From Fundidesulfovibrio terrae (GTDB lineage: Bacteria; Desulfobacterota; Desulfovibrionia; Desulfovibrionales; Desulfovibrionaceae), in assembly GCF_022808915.1 (NCBI RefSeq), contig NZ_JAKZFS010000002.1:310001-374000 (forward strand): a DNA stretch of 64,000 nucleotides. The letters are read 5' to 3'. The position numbers and the translations under genes are program-made. Of this stretch, positions 1 to 10,137 are shown one piece after another (within the stretch, counting starts at the first letter, position 1; each line of letters begins with the position of its first letter). The notes beneath the pieces were generated by a model. It had not been told where the DNA came from. It saw nothing but the letters and a program-made list of their open reading frames with translations, and made no database searches.

Positions 1-614
1 GAGGCGAACAATGCCGCCCCAGGCGAGGCGGGCGGCCAGCAGGATGAGCACCACGCCGAGCACCCGCATGGTGCGCACGTAGCCCGTGCCGGAGAGAAAG
101 CTCGAGCAGCGCGCCGAGATCCAGGCCACGGCGGCGAACGCGCCGATGAGGCAGACGTAGAATCCGGCCAGGAATCCCGCCCCGGCCGCCACGGACGAGC
201 CAAACGCCTCAAGCACAGTGGGCGCGCCCACCGTGCCCCAGAATATCCACACGTTGGGATTGAGCAGGTTGGTGGCCACGCCCTTGCGCCAGGAGCGTGC
301 GGGCGTGGGCGAGGCCATGATCTCGAGGGGCTTCGTCTTGAAGGAGGCCAGCCCGAAACGGAAGACCACCACGCTTCCGGCCAGGGACAGCGCGCCCATG
401 AGCCACGCCTGTCCGGACAGGGCCGTAAGCACCAGCATGCACAGGCTCATGACCGGCAGGTCGGTGAACAGGGGGGCCATGCCCACGCGCGCGCCCTCGC
501 GGGGGCCGTGGGTGAGGGTCTGCACGCAGACCAGGGCCAGGAGCGGCCCCGGTGAGAGCGCGCCGGTCAGCCCCAGGGCCGCGCCGGTGGCGAGATAGGT
601 CAAGGCGTCGTGCA
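1..614 (-). CDS. LysE/RhtB-family amino-acid exporter (partial, 3' end outside window)
   Basis: The reading frame starts at the ATG complementary to 612-614 and is still open at base 1, giving about 204 residues. The N-terminus (MHDALTYLATGAALGLTGAL, then SPGPLLALV) has the LysE/RhtB hallmark of a first membrane helix followed by an SPGP turn. NLLNPNVWIFW in the middle and several further hydrophobic helices also fit. Members export amino acids or related small metabolites through the inner membrane; the substrate cannot be read here. A GGGAAG ribosome-binding site precedes the start. The gene is divergent from the mechanosensitive channel gene, with 109 bp between start codons. Confidence 0.82.
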
Positions 615-643
615 TATTGGTTTCTTCCCGGACAAGGAGGTGC

Positions 644-672
644 TAGAAAACCTAGTCACGGATACTTGTCAA
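644..672 (-). promoter_or_regulatory. Candidate sigma70 promoter for the LysE-family gene
   Basis: On the minus strand a perfect -35 hexamer TTGACA (672-667) is followed after 17 bp by TTTCTA (649-644), a weak -10. The -10 sits in an inverted repeat CTAG-N5-CTAG (643-655) that could be an operator. It lies about 30 bp upstream of the start codon. The weak -10 match keeps confidence modest. Confidence 0.38.
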
Positions 673-723
673 GGCAGAGAGCCGCCGCAGATGTGGTCCT
701 GGCGGTGAAAAGGGGGATTGCCC

Positions 724-2067
724 ATGGCGAACACGCCCATACTGAACCTCTTGAGAGTGCAAGGCGCCTCGGGCGCATGGTTCAAGGACCACGTCTGGAG
801 CCAGGCCGGACTGCTCGAGACCGCGGCTTTCGCCGGGTCGTTGTTTCTGGCCTACGGGGCCGTCCGATGGCTGCGGGGCAAGCTGCGCGGCAGGATGCTC
901 GCGGGACGGGAAAAATCTCCCGGCGAGGGAGACTGGACCGTTAGCCGCCTCCCGGCGCTCTTCTTCCCCGCGTTCACGCTGCTCTTCATGGAGATCATCC
1001 TGGGGGTCTCCCTGGAGCTGGGCTGGCAGCCGGTGCTCACGCGGGTGTTCATCAAGTTCTGCGAAGCGTGGCTTGCGATCCAGCTGTTCGCGGCGGTGAT
1101 CCTGCCTCCGGGTTGGGCCAGGGGCGTCGCCGTGACGGTGGGTTCGGTTTTCGCCCTGGAGATGTTCGGCATCCTCGACCATCTGATCGGCTACACGGAT
1201 TCGCTGGCGCTCAGCTTCAAGGACCAGCGCATATCCCTGCTGGAGGTGATCCAGGCGGGGCTCATGCTGGCGGTGATGCTGCCGCTCATCAACAGGCTGT
1301 GCCAGTTCATCGAGGGATTATTCGAACGCTCCAGCGGCCTGAACCCGCGCGTGAAGGTGCTGGTCACCAAGATCACCAAGGTCGGGCTGTACGGGCTGGC
1401 CTTCGTGACGGTGCTCAACCTGGTGGGCATCAACCTGCAGATGCTGGCCGTGTTCAGCGGGGCGGTGGGCCTGGGAATCGGTTTCGGCCTGCAGAAGGTG
1501 GTGTCCAACCTGGTGAGCGGGGTGATCCTGCTCATGGACAACTCCATCAAGCCTGGCGACGTGATCGAGGTGGGGGGCGTGTACGGCTGGGTGGAGTCCA
1601 TGAACGCCCGGTTCGCCTCCATGGTGACCCGCGACGGCAAGGCCATTCTCATACCCAACGACGACCTCATATCCAACCAGGTTGTGAACTGGTCCTTCAC
1701 CGGCCCCACGGTGCGCGTGAAGATTCCCGTGTCCGTGGCCTATTCCACGGACCTCACGGTGGCCATGGAGCTCATGCTGGGGGCCTGCGAGGGGGGGGAG
1801 AGAATTCTGGACAACCCCAAGCCGGTGGTGCTGCTCAAGGATTTCGGGGACAACGGCGTCCTGCTGGAGCTGCGGCTCTGGATCCTGCATCCGCAGCACG
1901 GCATGGCCAGCGTGGCCAGCGACGTGCGAAAGGCCATCTGGGGGTCGTTCGCGGAGCACGGTATCGAGCTGCCCTTCCCGCAGCGCGACCTGCGGGTGAA
2001 GGAGCCGGTGACGGTGCGGTTGGAAGAGCCGGAAAAGCCTGGAGGGCCGGAAAAGAAGGACGGATAG
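724..2067 (+). CDS. MscS-family small-conductance mechanosensitive channel
   Basis: This is a 447-residue inner-membrane protein with four or five N-terminal hydrophobic segments. The typical MscS pore helix and beta domain follow around residues 225-290: a glycine/alanine-rich stretch (FSGAVGLGIGFGLQKVVSNL), then GVILLMDNSIKPGDVIEV. The family releases solutes on hypo-osmotic shock by opening under membrane tension. The extra N-terminal helices make it longer than E. coli MscS (286 aa). The ATG at 724 is chosen because AGGGGG lies 7 bases upstream; an in-frame TTG at 718 has poorer spacing. The gene converges with the phosphatase-like gene, leaving only 7 bp between stop codons. Confidence 0.92.
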   Translation: MANTPILNLLRVQGASGAWFKDHVWSQAGLLETAAFAGSLFLAYGAVRWLRGKLRGRMLAGREKSPGEGDWTVSRLPALFFPAFTLLFMEIILGVSLELGWQPVLTRVFIKFCEAWLAIQLFAAVILPPGWARGVAVTVGSVFALEMFGILDHLIGYTDSLALSFKDQRISLLEVIQAGLMLAVMLPLINRLCQFIEGLFERSSGLNPRVKVLVTKITKVGLYGLAFVTVLNLVGINLQMLAVFSGAVGLGIGFGLQKVVSNLVSGVILLMDNSIKPGDVIEVGGVYGWVESMNARFASMVTRDGKAILIPNDDLISNQVVNWSFTGPTVRVKIPVSVAYSTDLTVAMELMLGACEGGERILDNPKPVVLLKDFGDNGVLLELRLWILHPQHGMASVASDVRKAIWGSFAEHGIELPFPQRDLRVKEPVTVRLEEPEKPGGPEKKDG

Positions 2068-2074
2068 GTCCGGG

Positions 2075-2575
2075 TCAGGCCGGCCGGTCGGCGCCGGGCG
2101 GCGGCTGGAACTCGATGGGGCCAAGCCCGTGGGCGGCCAGGACCGCCCGGGAAAATTCCGTCCAGACCTGGTCTGGCTCCCACACGCCCAAGACGTCCTC
2201 CCGGGCCTGGGCCGGGGCGAGCCCTTCGCGGATCACCCGGTACAGGGCGCAGAACATGGAGGCCCGCCAGTTCATGGCGCAGTGCACCAGGGCCTTGCGG
2301 CCACGGTTGGCGTCCAGCCATGCCTCAAAGGTGCGGTAGTCCTCCAGGGAGGGAGCTTTCCAGTCCACGGGCAGCCAGGCGAAGGCAAGCCCCGCCCGGG
2401 CGCACAGCCCGGGTTCGTCGGGCAGGTGGCCGGTGGAAGCCGTGGTCGCCAGGTTGATGAGCGTCTCGAATCCCTCGGCGGCCAGGATCGCGAACTCTCC
2501 GGGCTTGGGCTGGCCCGAGGAGGCCAGCCGCTCGCCCCAGGGCGTGAAGTTCAGGATCGTATCGGCTGCGTTCAT
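2075..2575 (-). CDS. Protein tyrosine phosphatase-like protein with shortened P-loop
   Basis: This 166-residue cytoplasmic protein resembles the DUF442/dual-specificity phosphatase-like families. The strand before the loop reads KALVHC, and the loop HCAMNWRAS (residues 98-106) supplies a candidate nucleophile C99 and an arginine R104. The spacing is C-x4-R, one residue shorter than the canonical C-x5-R, as in the HCxxNxRxS group of uncertain activity. A general-acid aspartate may come from the LPVDW segment near residue 70. Transcription is convergent with the MscS gene. The substrate is unknown, and catalytic activity should not be assumed. Confidence 0.72.
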   Translation of the reverse strand: MNAADTILNFTPWGERLASSGQPKPGEFAILAAEGFETLINLATTASTGHLPDEPGLCARAGLAFAWLPVDWKAPSLEDYRTFEAWLDANRGRKALVHCAMNWRASMFCALYRVIREGLAPAQAREDVLGVWEPDQVWTEFSRAVLAAHGLGPIEFQPPPGADRPA

Positions 2576-2654
2576 GCCGCCTCCTCTTGACGCGGCCGGC
2601 GGCCGTTTCGAGGTTCCGTTCGGGCTTCGGCGCCACGAGGGTCGCCAGGAAGGC

Positions 2655-2682
2655 GGCCGCCCGGACGGTTGTCCGGGCGGCC
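2655..2682 (-). terminator. Strong hairpin between two minus-strand genes
   Basis: A perfect 12-bp stem (GGCCGCCCGGAC / GTCCGGGCGGCC) with a GGTT loop lies 17 bp past the stop of the secreted protein at 2700 and before the phosphatase gene. There is no clear U-tract, so termination efficiency is uncertain. Confidence 0.6.
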
Positions 2683-2699
2683 GGGAATTCGTCTTGAGC

Positions 2700-3194
2700 C
2701 TATTTGCCCAGGCCCGACAGCTTGGCCAAGTCTATCTGGGCGGCGGCGTTCTTGAGAAGCTCGCCGTCCACCGCGTTGTCCAGGTGCAGTGACACCGCGA
2801 AGCGCGAGGGCACCATGATCACCAGGTCGGCCTCGTTCTCCTTGTGGTGCAGGTAGAGCGACCCCTTGAAGCTCTTGACCGTCACCGGCTTCACGGACTC
2901 GTCCGGGCTCTCCATTTCCACGTTGGAAACGGCCGCCATGGCCGCGGCCATGGCCGGGCCGCCGTCGAAGATGGCGATTTCCAGGCGTTTGTCGCCATTC
3001 GAGAATTCCAGCACGGCCTCGCTGGCCTCCACGGGGGCCTTCACGGTCTGGCCGGTGGGTTCGCCGGGGGTCCAGCCGGGGATGGATATCTTCACCAGGG
3101 GGATGAGTTCTTTGAAGTTGACGGGTTCGGCCTGGGCCGAGCCCGCGAAGAGAAGCAGGAAAAGAACGGGAACGAAAAGGGCGCGCATGCGCAT
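2700..3194 (-). CDS. Secreted protein of unknown function
   Basis: The 164-residue product starts with a clear Sec signal peptide (MRMRALFVPVLFLLLFAGSA, cleavage likely after AQA), so it should be periplasmic. The mature part is mixed alpha/beta with a hydrophobic alternating stretch SLYLHHKENEADLVIMVP near residues 115-132. No cysteines or catalytic motifs are visible, and I do not recognise the family. The start at 3194 has GGAGG four bases upstream; the next ATG at 3188 (MRALF) has longer spacing and is a real alternative. It is divergent from glucokinase and ends in front of a strong hairpin, so it is probably monocistronic. Confidence 0.75.
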   Translation of the reverse strand: MRMRALFVPVLFLLLFAGSAQAEPVNFKELIPLVKISIPGWTPGEPTGQTVKAPVEASEAVLEFSNGDKRLEIAIFDGGPAMAAAMAAVSNVEMESPDESVKPVTVKSFKGSLYLHHKENEADLVIMVPSRFAVSLHLDNAVDGELLKNAAAQIDLAKLSGLGK

Positions 3195-3295
3195 GATGCC
3201 TCCGGCGTGTGTCGTGTGCCCGGTTTTTTCCAGAATCCCCCGGTTTTGACAACCTCGGCCTTGCCCCTGGGGACGATTGCCTCTAGAAGACGGAA

Positions 3296-4261
3296 ATGAG
3301 CAAGGATTTCGAGATAATCCTGGCGGCGGATATCGGCGGCACCCGCGCCCGGTTCGCTCTCTTCGAGACAGGCGGAGGCGTCCGCCTCGCGCACCGGGTG
3401 GAGCTGGAGACGGCGCGCCACGCAAGCTTCGCCGGCTTGCTCCAGGCCGCCCTGGAGGCGCTGGCCGGGCACGGCACTGTCCCCTCGGCCGCCGTACTGG
3501 CCGTGGCCGGTCCCGTGGAGCGCGGGCGCTTCTGCCGCCCGCCCAACATCGCCTACGCCATGGATCTGGATACGCTTGAGCCGGGCCTGCTTCCGGCGCA
3601 CAGCGTGCTGATAAACGATTTCGCGGCCCAGGCCCACGGCTGCCGCCTGTTCGGCCAGGAGCGGTCCCAGGAGGTGCTGCCCGGGGCCATGGACCCCTCG
3701 CTGACCCAGGCCGTGCTGGGGCCGGGCACGGGACTGGGCAAGGCGGCGCTGGTTCCGGACGGGCGGGGCGGCTACGTGGTCTGCGGCTCCGAGGGCGGGC
3801 ACGCGGCCTTTCCCTTCAACGGACCCGAGGAACAGCGCTTCCAGGATTTCGTCCTGGAGATCACCGGCGAGCCATACGTGCGGTGGGAGGGCGTGGTGTC
3901 CGGCCAGGGGCTCGCGCTGCTGCACCGGTTCCTCTCCGGGCGCAAGGTCAGCCCGGCGGAAGCGGAGGCCTCGCTCGAAGCGTCCTCGCCCGTGTGCGGA
4001 TGGTTCGCGCGCCTGCTTGGCCGGGCCTGCAGGGACTACGTGCTGGAAGTGATGGCTACAGGCGGGCTCTTCATCTCCGGCGGGGTTGCGGCGCGAAATC
4101 CCGTCCTTCTCGAGCACCCCGAGTTCACGAATGAATTTCGCCTGAGCGCCACCCATGCGCGCCTGCTCGGGAACGTACCGGTGCGGCTGGTGCGCGACCA
4201 GGACGTGGGACTGTGGGGCGCGGCCACCGTGGGAGCGGCGCTTCTCGGCCGGTGTCCGTGA
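3296..4261 (+). CDS. glk: Glucokinase (Glk family)
   Basis: This 321-residue sugar kinase phosphorylates glucose with ATP to glucose-6-phosphate in the cytoplasm. The phosphate-binding motif ADIGGTRARFALFE lies near residues 11-24, and GPGTGLGKAALV near residues 141-152 matches the Glk signature. INDFAAQAHG carries the likely catalytic aspartate, SEGGHAAFPF the glucose-contact region, and the C-terminal GGLFISGGVAARN is typical of the family. Length fits bacterial Glk (about 320 aa) and there is no ROK-type zinc motif. It is convergent with the aminotransferase gene, 7 bp apart. Confidence 0.9.
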   Translation: MSKDFEIILAADIGGTRARFALFETGGGVRLAHRVELETARHASFAGLLQAALEALAGHGTVPSAAVLAVAGPVERGRFCRPPNIAYAMDLDTLEPGLLPAHSVLINDFAAQAHGCRLFGQERSQEVLPGAMDPSLTQAVLGPGTGLGKAALVPDGRGGYVVCGSEGGHAAFPFNGPEEQRFQDFVLEITGEPYVRWEGVVSGQGLALLHRFLSGRKVSPAEAEASLEASSPVCGWFARLLGRACRDYVLEVMATGGLFISGGVAARNPVLLEHPEFTNEFRLSATHARLLGNVPVRLVRDQDVGLWGAATVGAALLGRCP

Positions 4262-4268
4262 AGACGGT

Positions 4269-5411
4269 TCAACGACCGGCTAGGTATTTGCCAAGCCTTG
4301 CAAGCCCCTCCTCGATGTTCTCCACCGAACTGGCGTAGCTGAACCTGAGATACCCCTCCGCGCCGGGGCCGAAGTCGATGCCAGGCGTCACCCCCACCAG
4401 GGCCTTCTCCAGGATGTCCCGGGCCAGGCCCAGGCTGTCGCCGCTCAAGTGCCTGGCGTCCACCAGGGCGTAGAACGCTCCCTTGGGCTCCACGGGCGCC
4501 TTGAGCCCGAGTTTCGCCAGCCCTTCCAGCAGCACCACGCGCCGCCTGGCGTATTCGTCCACCATGCGGGCCACGTCCGTGTCGCACTCGTTTAACGCCG
4601 CAATCCCAGCCCACTGGGCCACGCTGCCCGCGCTTATGAAGAAGTTCTGCTGCAGGCGCTGCATGGCGGGCACGTACCTTTTCGGCGCGATCACCCAGCC
4701 GAGGCGCCAGCCGGTCATGGCCCAGAGCTTGGAGAAGCCATTCAGGACGAAGCAGTCCTCGGTGTACTCCAGGGCGCACCTCGCCTTGGCTCCGCCGTAG
4801 GCCAGGCCGTGGTAGATCTCGTCGGAGACGATGGTGGTCCCCATGCGGCAGATGGCCTCGAAGTCGGCGTCCGGGATGATGGTTCCGGCCGGATTGGCGG
4901 GCGAGTTCACCACCACGGCCCGGGGCGAATCGGCCAAGTGCGGGGCCAGGGTTTCGGGCGTGAACTGGAAACCGTCCTCGGGGCGCGTTTTGGCCCGCCG
5001 CACCCGTCCCCCGGCGTAGGTGATGAAGTTGGGGTAGCAGGCGTAGTGCGGGTCGGTGAGCACCACCTCGTCGCCGGGATGGATGAGGGCCGAGAAGGTC
5101 AGCAGCATGGCAGGCGAGGTGCCCGAGGTGACGATGACCCGGTCCGGCTCCACGGCCACGCCGTAGGTGCGCAGGTAGTAGGCGCAGATGGCCTCGCGCA
5201 GGAGCGGCAGGCCCAGCGAATGGGTGTAGTGGGTGTGGCCGTCGCGGATGGCCTTGACGGCGGCTTCCTTGACGGGCCCCGGGGTGTCGAAGTCCGGCTC
5301 GCCGATCTGCATGTGCACGACGTGCTTGCCCTGGCGCTCCAGGGCGCAGGCCCGCTCCAGGATGTCCATGACCAGGAAGGAGGAGATTTCTTGGCAAAGG
5401 GGGTTCGGCAT
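4269..5411 (-). CDS. Class I/II pyridoxal-phosphate aminotransferase
   Basis: The 380-residue protein has the fold-type I aspartate-aminotransferase layout: a substrate-loop region MQIGEPDFDTP (34-44), a cofactor phosphate/ring segment TSGTSPA, the NSPANPAG motif that binds the PLP ring, SDEIYHGLAY, and the Schiff-base lysine in NGFSKLWAMTGWRLGW. A C-terminal YLRFSYA supplies the carboxylate-binding arginine. It transfers amino groups between an amino acid and a 2-oxo acid; aspartate, aromatic or alanine specificity cannot be decided by eye. The start has a GGAGAG site upstream. No pathway genes adjoin it. Confidence 0.9.
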   Translation of the reverse strand: MPNPLCQEISSFLVMDILERACALERQGKHVVHMQIGEPDFDTPGPVKEAAVKAIRDGHTHYTHSLGLPLLREAICAYYLRTYGVAVEPDRVIVTSGTSPAMLLTFSALIHPGDEVVLTDPHYACYPNFITYAGGRVRRAKTRPEDGFQFTPETLAPHLADSPRAVVVNSPANPAGTIIPDADFEAICRMGTTIVSDEIYHGLAYGGAKARCALEYTEDCFVLNGFSKLWAMTGWRLGWVIAPKRYVPAMQRLQQNFFISAGSVAQWAGIAALNECDTDVARMVDEYARRRVVLLEGLAKLGLKAPVEPKGAFYALVDARHLSGDSLGLARDILEKALVGVTPGIDFGPGAEGYLRFSYASSVENIEEGLARLGKYLAGR

Positions 5412-5630
5412 GGCGGCTCTCCAATTTATGACGAAAGAAGGTCAGATATTGAGAAGTAGGGGAACGGGTCAAGGAAAATGAGGGAAACCCTTGTTGCGGA
5501 GTTCCCGCAGTCAACTATTTCGGATTTGAATGTGTTGTACGAATATATGGTGATGTTTTATATTTATTTTTGAAAGTGGCGACGGCTGAACGAAGGAGTA
5601 CGAATACCATCAAACATGCCGAGGTGAACC

Positions 5631-6932
5631 ATGCTGAGGGAGAAGGCGAATGTGCGCTGGGCATCCTGTTTCGGGACACTTGCATTGGCGTGCGTGCTTG
5701 CTGGCTGCTCCATTAAGAATCATGGTGCGGTGAGTTATGTTGAAGGGAAGTTTCCCTCTCAGTCTTCCTTGGTCCAGCCTGGAGTCACCGATGCCGGGGC
5801 ACTGGTGTTGCCCGGGAAAGACACCGTGTCCATCTTTCTTCGAAAAGCGTACATTAACCGCTTTCCCGAACTGGCCATAAGCCAGAAGAAAAAACGGGGG
5901 GAGATAGCCATCGTAGCCAGGGTCACGGAAATTGGTCCCGGCAGGGATGTGGACTACACGCAGCAGGCCGTCAACAACGGCCGTCTGGTTTTCTATGGAG
6001 ACGACGTCCGCCAGGGACAAGTGCTCAACACGTTTTTTGCTCCGGTCTGCCTTCCCAGGAAATACGAAGGTGGGATGTTGTTGTTGCAAGTGTTCATCCT
6101 CGAACTGGACAAGACGCCTCCATGGGTCAAGCCTCTCTTGCACATGCTTGCTACAGCGGGCGCCTTGAACTCGCCCCAGGCGGCCCCGGCGTTGAAGATG
6201 CTGGATTCACTCGGAAGCACTCTCATCAGCGACAGGCACGACGACACCATCTTCACCTTCACCATGACCTTCTTGCCCGTGGGGGCGGACGAGAGACTGC
6301 ATCCTCCTCTTCTGTCGGCCGGGCATTTCGCGCTGGTGCGCGATGAAAGCCGCGATCCGGCCAAGCATCTGGACAAAAAGCTGGTAGTGGACGAGGGAGG
6401 CGAGTTGGTTTGGAAGGAAAGCTTGCGGGAATACCTGGACGACAGTTTTGTGGTCTTTCAGGTGCAAAAAGGCCTGAAGGCCATGCCGGCCGATTTCAAG
6501 GACACAACCTTTGGCGACTACCTCAAGGTAGTCAAGGAAGCCTACGACGCCGAATCCAAGAAATACGCCGACTTGGTGGATGATTTGCTTGCTCAGTACG
6601 AAACGGCGCAAAACCTCAATCGTGTGAAGAACGAAATGAACGCCCTGGGGGCGGCGTCCAAGGATCAGGTGCAGGCGCGGACGCTTTGGGCCACGGACCT
6701 CGTGGACCAGACTGTCGACTTGATCGCCAAAGAAGAAGCCTGCAAGGCCGCTGCAAGCAAGGCCAAGAAAGGCGACTGTCCCTATTCGAAGCAAGTGGAC
6801 CAGTTGCTATCGGGAATGAAGCGTCTGCTGGCGGGGACGGATTCCGCCACGAGCTTGAGCAGGGCAGACTTCAAGGATTCCGCCAAGGTCAAAGCCATCC
6901 GCGTGGCACTGATTGGTGCTAAAAGCCAATAG
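5631..6932 (+). CDS. Large lipoprotein of unknown function
   Basis: This 433-residue product begins with a lipoprotein signal: a hydrophobic segment ending in LAGC (C26), so it is probably lipid-anchored on the periplasmic side or outer membrane. The first half looks mixed alpha/beta. Residues about 290-430 are charged and helical (for example KEAYDAESKKYADLVDDLLA) and may form coiled coil. A good GAGGTGA ribosome-binding site precedes the ATG. The 219 bp upstream are markedly AT-rich compared with the surroundings, consistent with a promoter or acquired DNA. No family is recognised. Confidence 0.8.
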   Translation: MLREKANVRWASCFGTLALACVLAGCSIKNHGAVSYVEGKFPSQSSLVQPGVTDAGALVLPGKDTVSIFLRKAYINRFPELAISQKKKRGEIAIVARVTEIGPGRDVDYTQQAVNNGRLVFYGDDVRQGQVLNTFFAPVCLPRKYEGGMLLLQVFILELDKTPPWVKPLLHMLATAGALNSPQAAPALKMLDSLGSTLISDRHDDTIFTFTMTFLPVGADERLHPPLLSAGHFALVRDESRDPAKHLDKKLVVDEGGELVWKESLREYLDDSFVVFQVQKGLKAMPADFKDTTFGDYLKVVKEAYDAESKKYADLVDDLLAQYETAQNLNRVKNEMNALGAASKDQVQARTLWATDLVDQTVDLIAKEEACKAAASKAKKGDCPYSKQVDQLLSGMKRLLAGTDSATSLSRADFKDSAKVKAIRVALIGAKSQ

Positions 6933-7030
6933 CTGAGCGGCGGGCGCGACCGGTGCAGTGTCGGGCAAATCGCGCTTGTGGTGTTTCGTGCCCGTGGGGT
7001 AGCCTCTTCCCAGGAGCTGGAGGGCCGCCC

Positions 7031-7591
7031 ATGCACGAAGAATCACTCGGAACCGTCATCCGCGACTACCTCACGGGCGAGGAGCTCGAGGAGACCTCCT
7101 ACGAGGTCTACCGCCAGGCCCTCGCCCGTTTGTTCGTGGAGGAGCGCGGCTATCCCAGGGACAGGGTAATGTCCAAGATCGGAATCCGCTTCCCCGTGGA
7201 CGGCACGGAGTACACCCGCATGGTGGACCTGGCGGTTCTGGGGCCGGGCGGCGAGATCCTCATGTTGGTGGTGTTCTGTTCGGGCGAGCCGGGCAGCTAC
7301 CTGCGCGAATCCCTGGCCGCTGCTCGGCTGCACGATCCCCCCGTGCCGCTTGTGCTGGCCACGGACACCAAGTCCGCCGCGCTGGCCGCAAGCGCTTCCG
7401 GGGAGGTGCTGGGCACGGGCCTGCGGGCCATCCCCCATTGCGACGATCTGGCCGCCTTGGCCGAGGCCCATCCCGCAAGGCCGCTCACGCCCGATCAGGC
7501 CGAGCGCGAGCGGCGCATCCTCTATGCCTATTCCGAGATGCTTTCCGGGGGATGCTGCCAGGGCGCATGCAGGCCAAAGGCGCGCGGCTGA
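7031..7591 (+). CDS. Small protein with type I restriction HsdR N-terminal-like domain
   Basis: The 186-residue protein resembles the stand-alone HSDR_N-type fold: EETSYEVYRQALARLFVEE, then RVMSKIGIRFPVDGTEYTRMVDLAVLGPGGEILMLVV. The latter keeps the D...(E)xh pattern of a PD-(D/E)XK-like nuclease core (D75, then E84 five strands on), although the usual catalytic lysine position is hydrophobic, so nuclease activity is doubtful. The C-terminus is cysteine-containing (GGCCQGAC). Such short relatives are common as orphans in Desulfovibrionales and are not evidence of a restriction system; no methylase or specificity gene is nearby. The start at 7031 follows a GGAG-rich site, while upstream in-frame codons do not. 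Confidence 0.65.
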   Translation: MHEESLGTVIRDYLTGEELEETSYEVYRQALARLFVEERGYPRDRVMSKIGIRFPVDGTEYTRMVDLAVLGPGGEILMLVVFCSGEPGSYLRESLAAARLHDPPVPLVLATDTKSAALAASASGEVLGTGLRAIPHCDDLAALAEAHPARPLTPDQAERERRILYAYSEMLSGGCCQGACRPKARG

Positions 7592-7668
7592 GGAAAGCCG
7601 GCCCGGGGGCTTCGCACAAAGCGCTCCGGGACGTCGGCAGGGCGGCCGCCGGGGCGTGGGAGCCTGCG

Positions 7669-7914
7669 CTACATCCGCTTAAGCAGGCGCACGAGGAAGA
7701 TGAAGACCACCGCGCCCGCCGTGGCCGTGGCGATGGCGCCCAGCAGGCCTCCGGCGATGATCCCCAGCATGCCGAACAGAAAACCGCCGACCACCGCGCC
7801 GACGATGCCCACCACGATGTCCCCGACGATGCCGAAGCCGCCGCCCTTCACCAAGACCCCGGCCAGCCAGCCGGCCACAAGCCCGATGAGAAGAAACCAT
7901 ACGATGGCGTTCAT
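7669..7914 (-). CDS. GlsB/YeaQ/YmgE-family membrane protein
   Basis: An 81-residue, almost wholly hydrophobic, glycine-rich protein with three membrane segments. The starts AIVWFLLIGLVAGWLAGVLV and GFGIVGDIVVGIVGAVVGG are the hallmark of the transglycosylase-associated (YeaQ/YmgE) family of small stress-linked inner-membrane proteins with no established biochemical role. The start at 7914 is chosen for the family's conserved N-terminus; a run of six G lies 8 bases upstream. Confidence 0.85.
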   Translation of the reverse strand: MNAIVWFLLIGLVAGWLAGVLVKGGGFGIVGDIVVGIVGAVVGGFLFGMLGIIAGGLLGAIATATAGAVVFIFLVRLLKRM

Positions 7915-7984
7915 TGGAGGGCCCCCCGTGCGCATTCGCGCATTTTTGCAAATCACCCTAGCATGAATCCCGAGAAAAGAACGA

Positions 7985-8011
7985 AAAAAGCCCCACGGGG
8001 AGGGGCTTTTT
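7985..8011 (-). terminator. Terminator of the amt-glnK operon
   Basis: A 10-bp stem (AAAAAGCCCC / GGGGCTTTTT) with a 7-base loop, about 26 bp past the glnK stop. The A-run on the plus strand supplies a U-tract for minus-strand transcription, and the T-run on the other side would also allow plus-strand termination. Confidence 0.85.
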
Positions 8012-8036
8012 CGTAATACGCTCTTGGTACGGCCGA

Positions 8037-9615
<1,579 letters not shown>

Positions 9616-10137
9616 GGGGTTTCCTCCTGCTGCCTTTTGGCCGACGCCGAGGGGAAAGCACTGTGCGCCCGGAAAAAACGCGAGTGAGGCGTTCTTCCCG
9701 GCATCCTTTTCCCGGAGTGGACAGGGATGTCCGCTCCAGCGGCTGCTTGGCCAAAGTTTACAATGGTTTCGGTGGGATGCCTGATTACAAAAATGTATCC
9801 AGCGCTTGTTGCGAGGACGCTCTTAACAAAATTGTATTGGGCGGGCAAGCGGGAACGACATGAATGTTTTCAAAAATGAAGATTGTCGACAAAAATGTGC
9901 GGAAGTCTGAGCCCGGAGCAGTCCAAATTCTGCCTTTGGATGGCCCGTTTTTCAGTTCGCGGGCGAAGCGGCTGGCGAACAGATCACGCAACCGTCAAAA
10001 TTTCCGTCTTTGGAATTTTGAACCGCTTGGCGTTCCTGCCGGTCGGGGAGGGGGCCGACGTACCGGCGCGGGACACCCGGCGCAAAGGCCTGGGCGCCGC
10101 CGCGCCGGTTTCGGGCGGGGCATGGCTTGAGCGCCGG
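9616..10137 (-). other. Intergenic region upstream of amt
   Basis: No gene is supported here. The part nearest amt (about 9750-9900) is AT-richer than the rest and is the likely promoter region. A minus-strand TGG-N10-GCT match at 9753-9738 keeps only the invariant bases of a sigma54 site. The distal part holds an inverted repeat CGGCGC / GCGCCG (about 10076-10097) nested in further GC repeats, which may terminate the upstream small gene. Confidence 0.4.

Noticed and set aside
7031-7591. Evidence for a restriction-modification system
   Set aside because: Only an HsdR N-terminal-like domain is present, without methylase, specificity or helicase parts.
9738-9753. TGG-N10-GCT match upstream of amt as a sigma54 promoter
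   Set aside because: Only the invariant GG and GC agree. The TTGC part is missing, so it is too weak to call although nitrogen control by sigma54 would be plausible.
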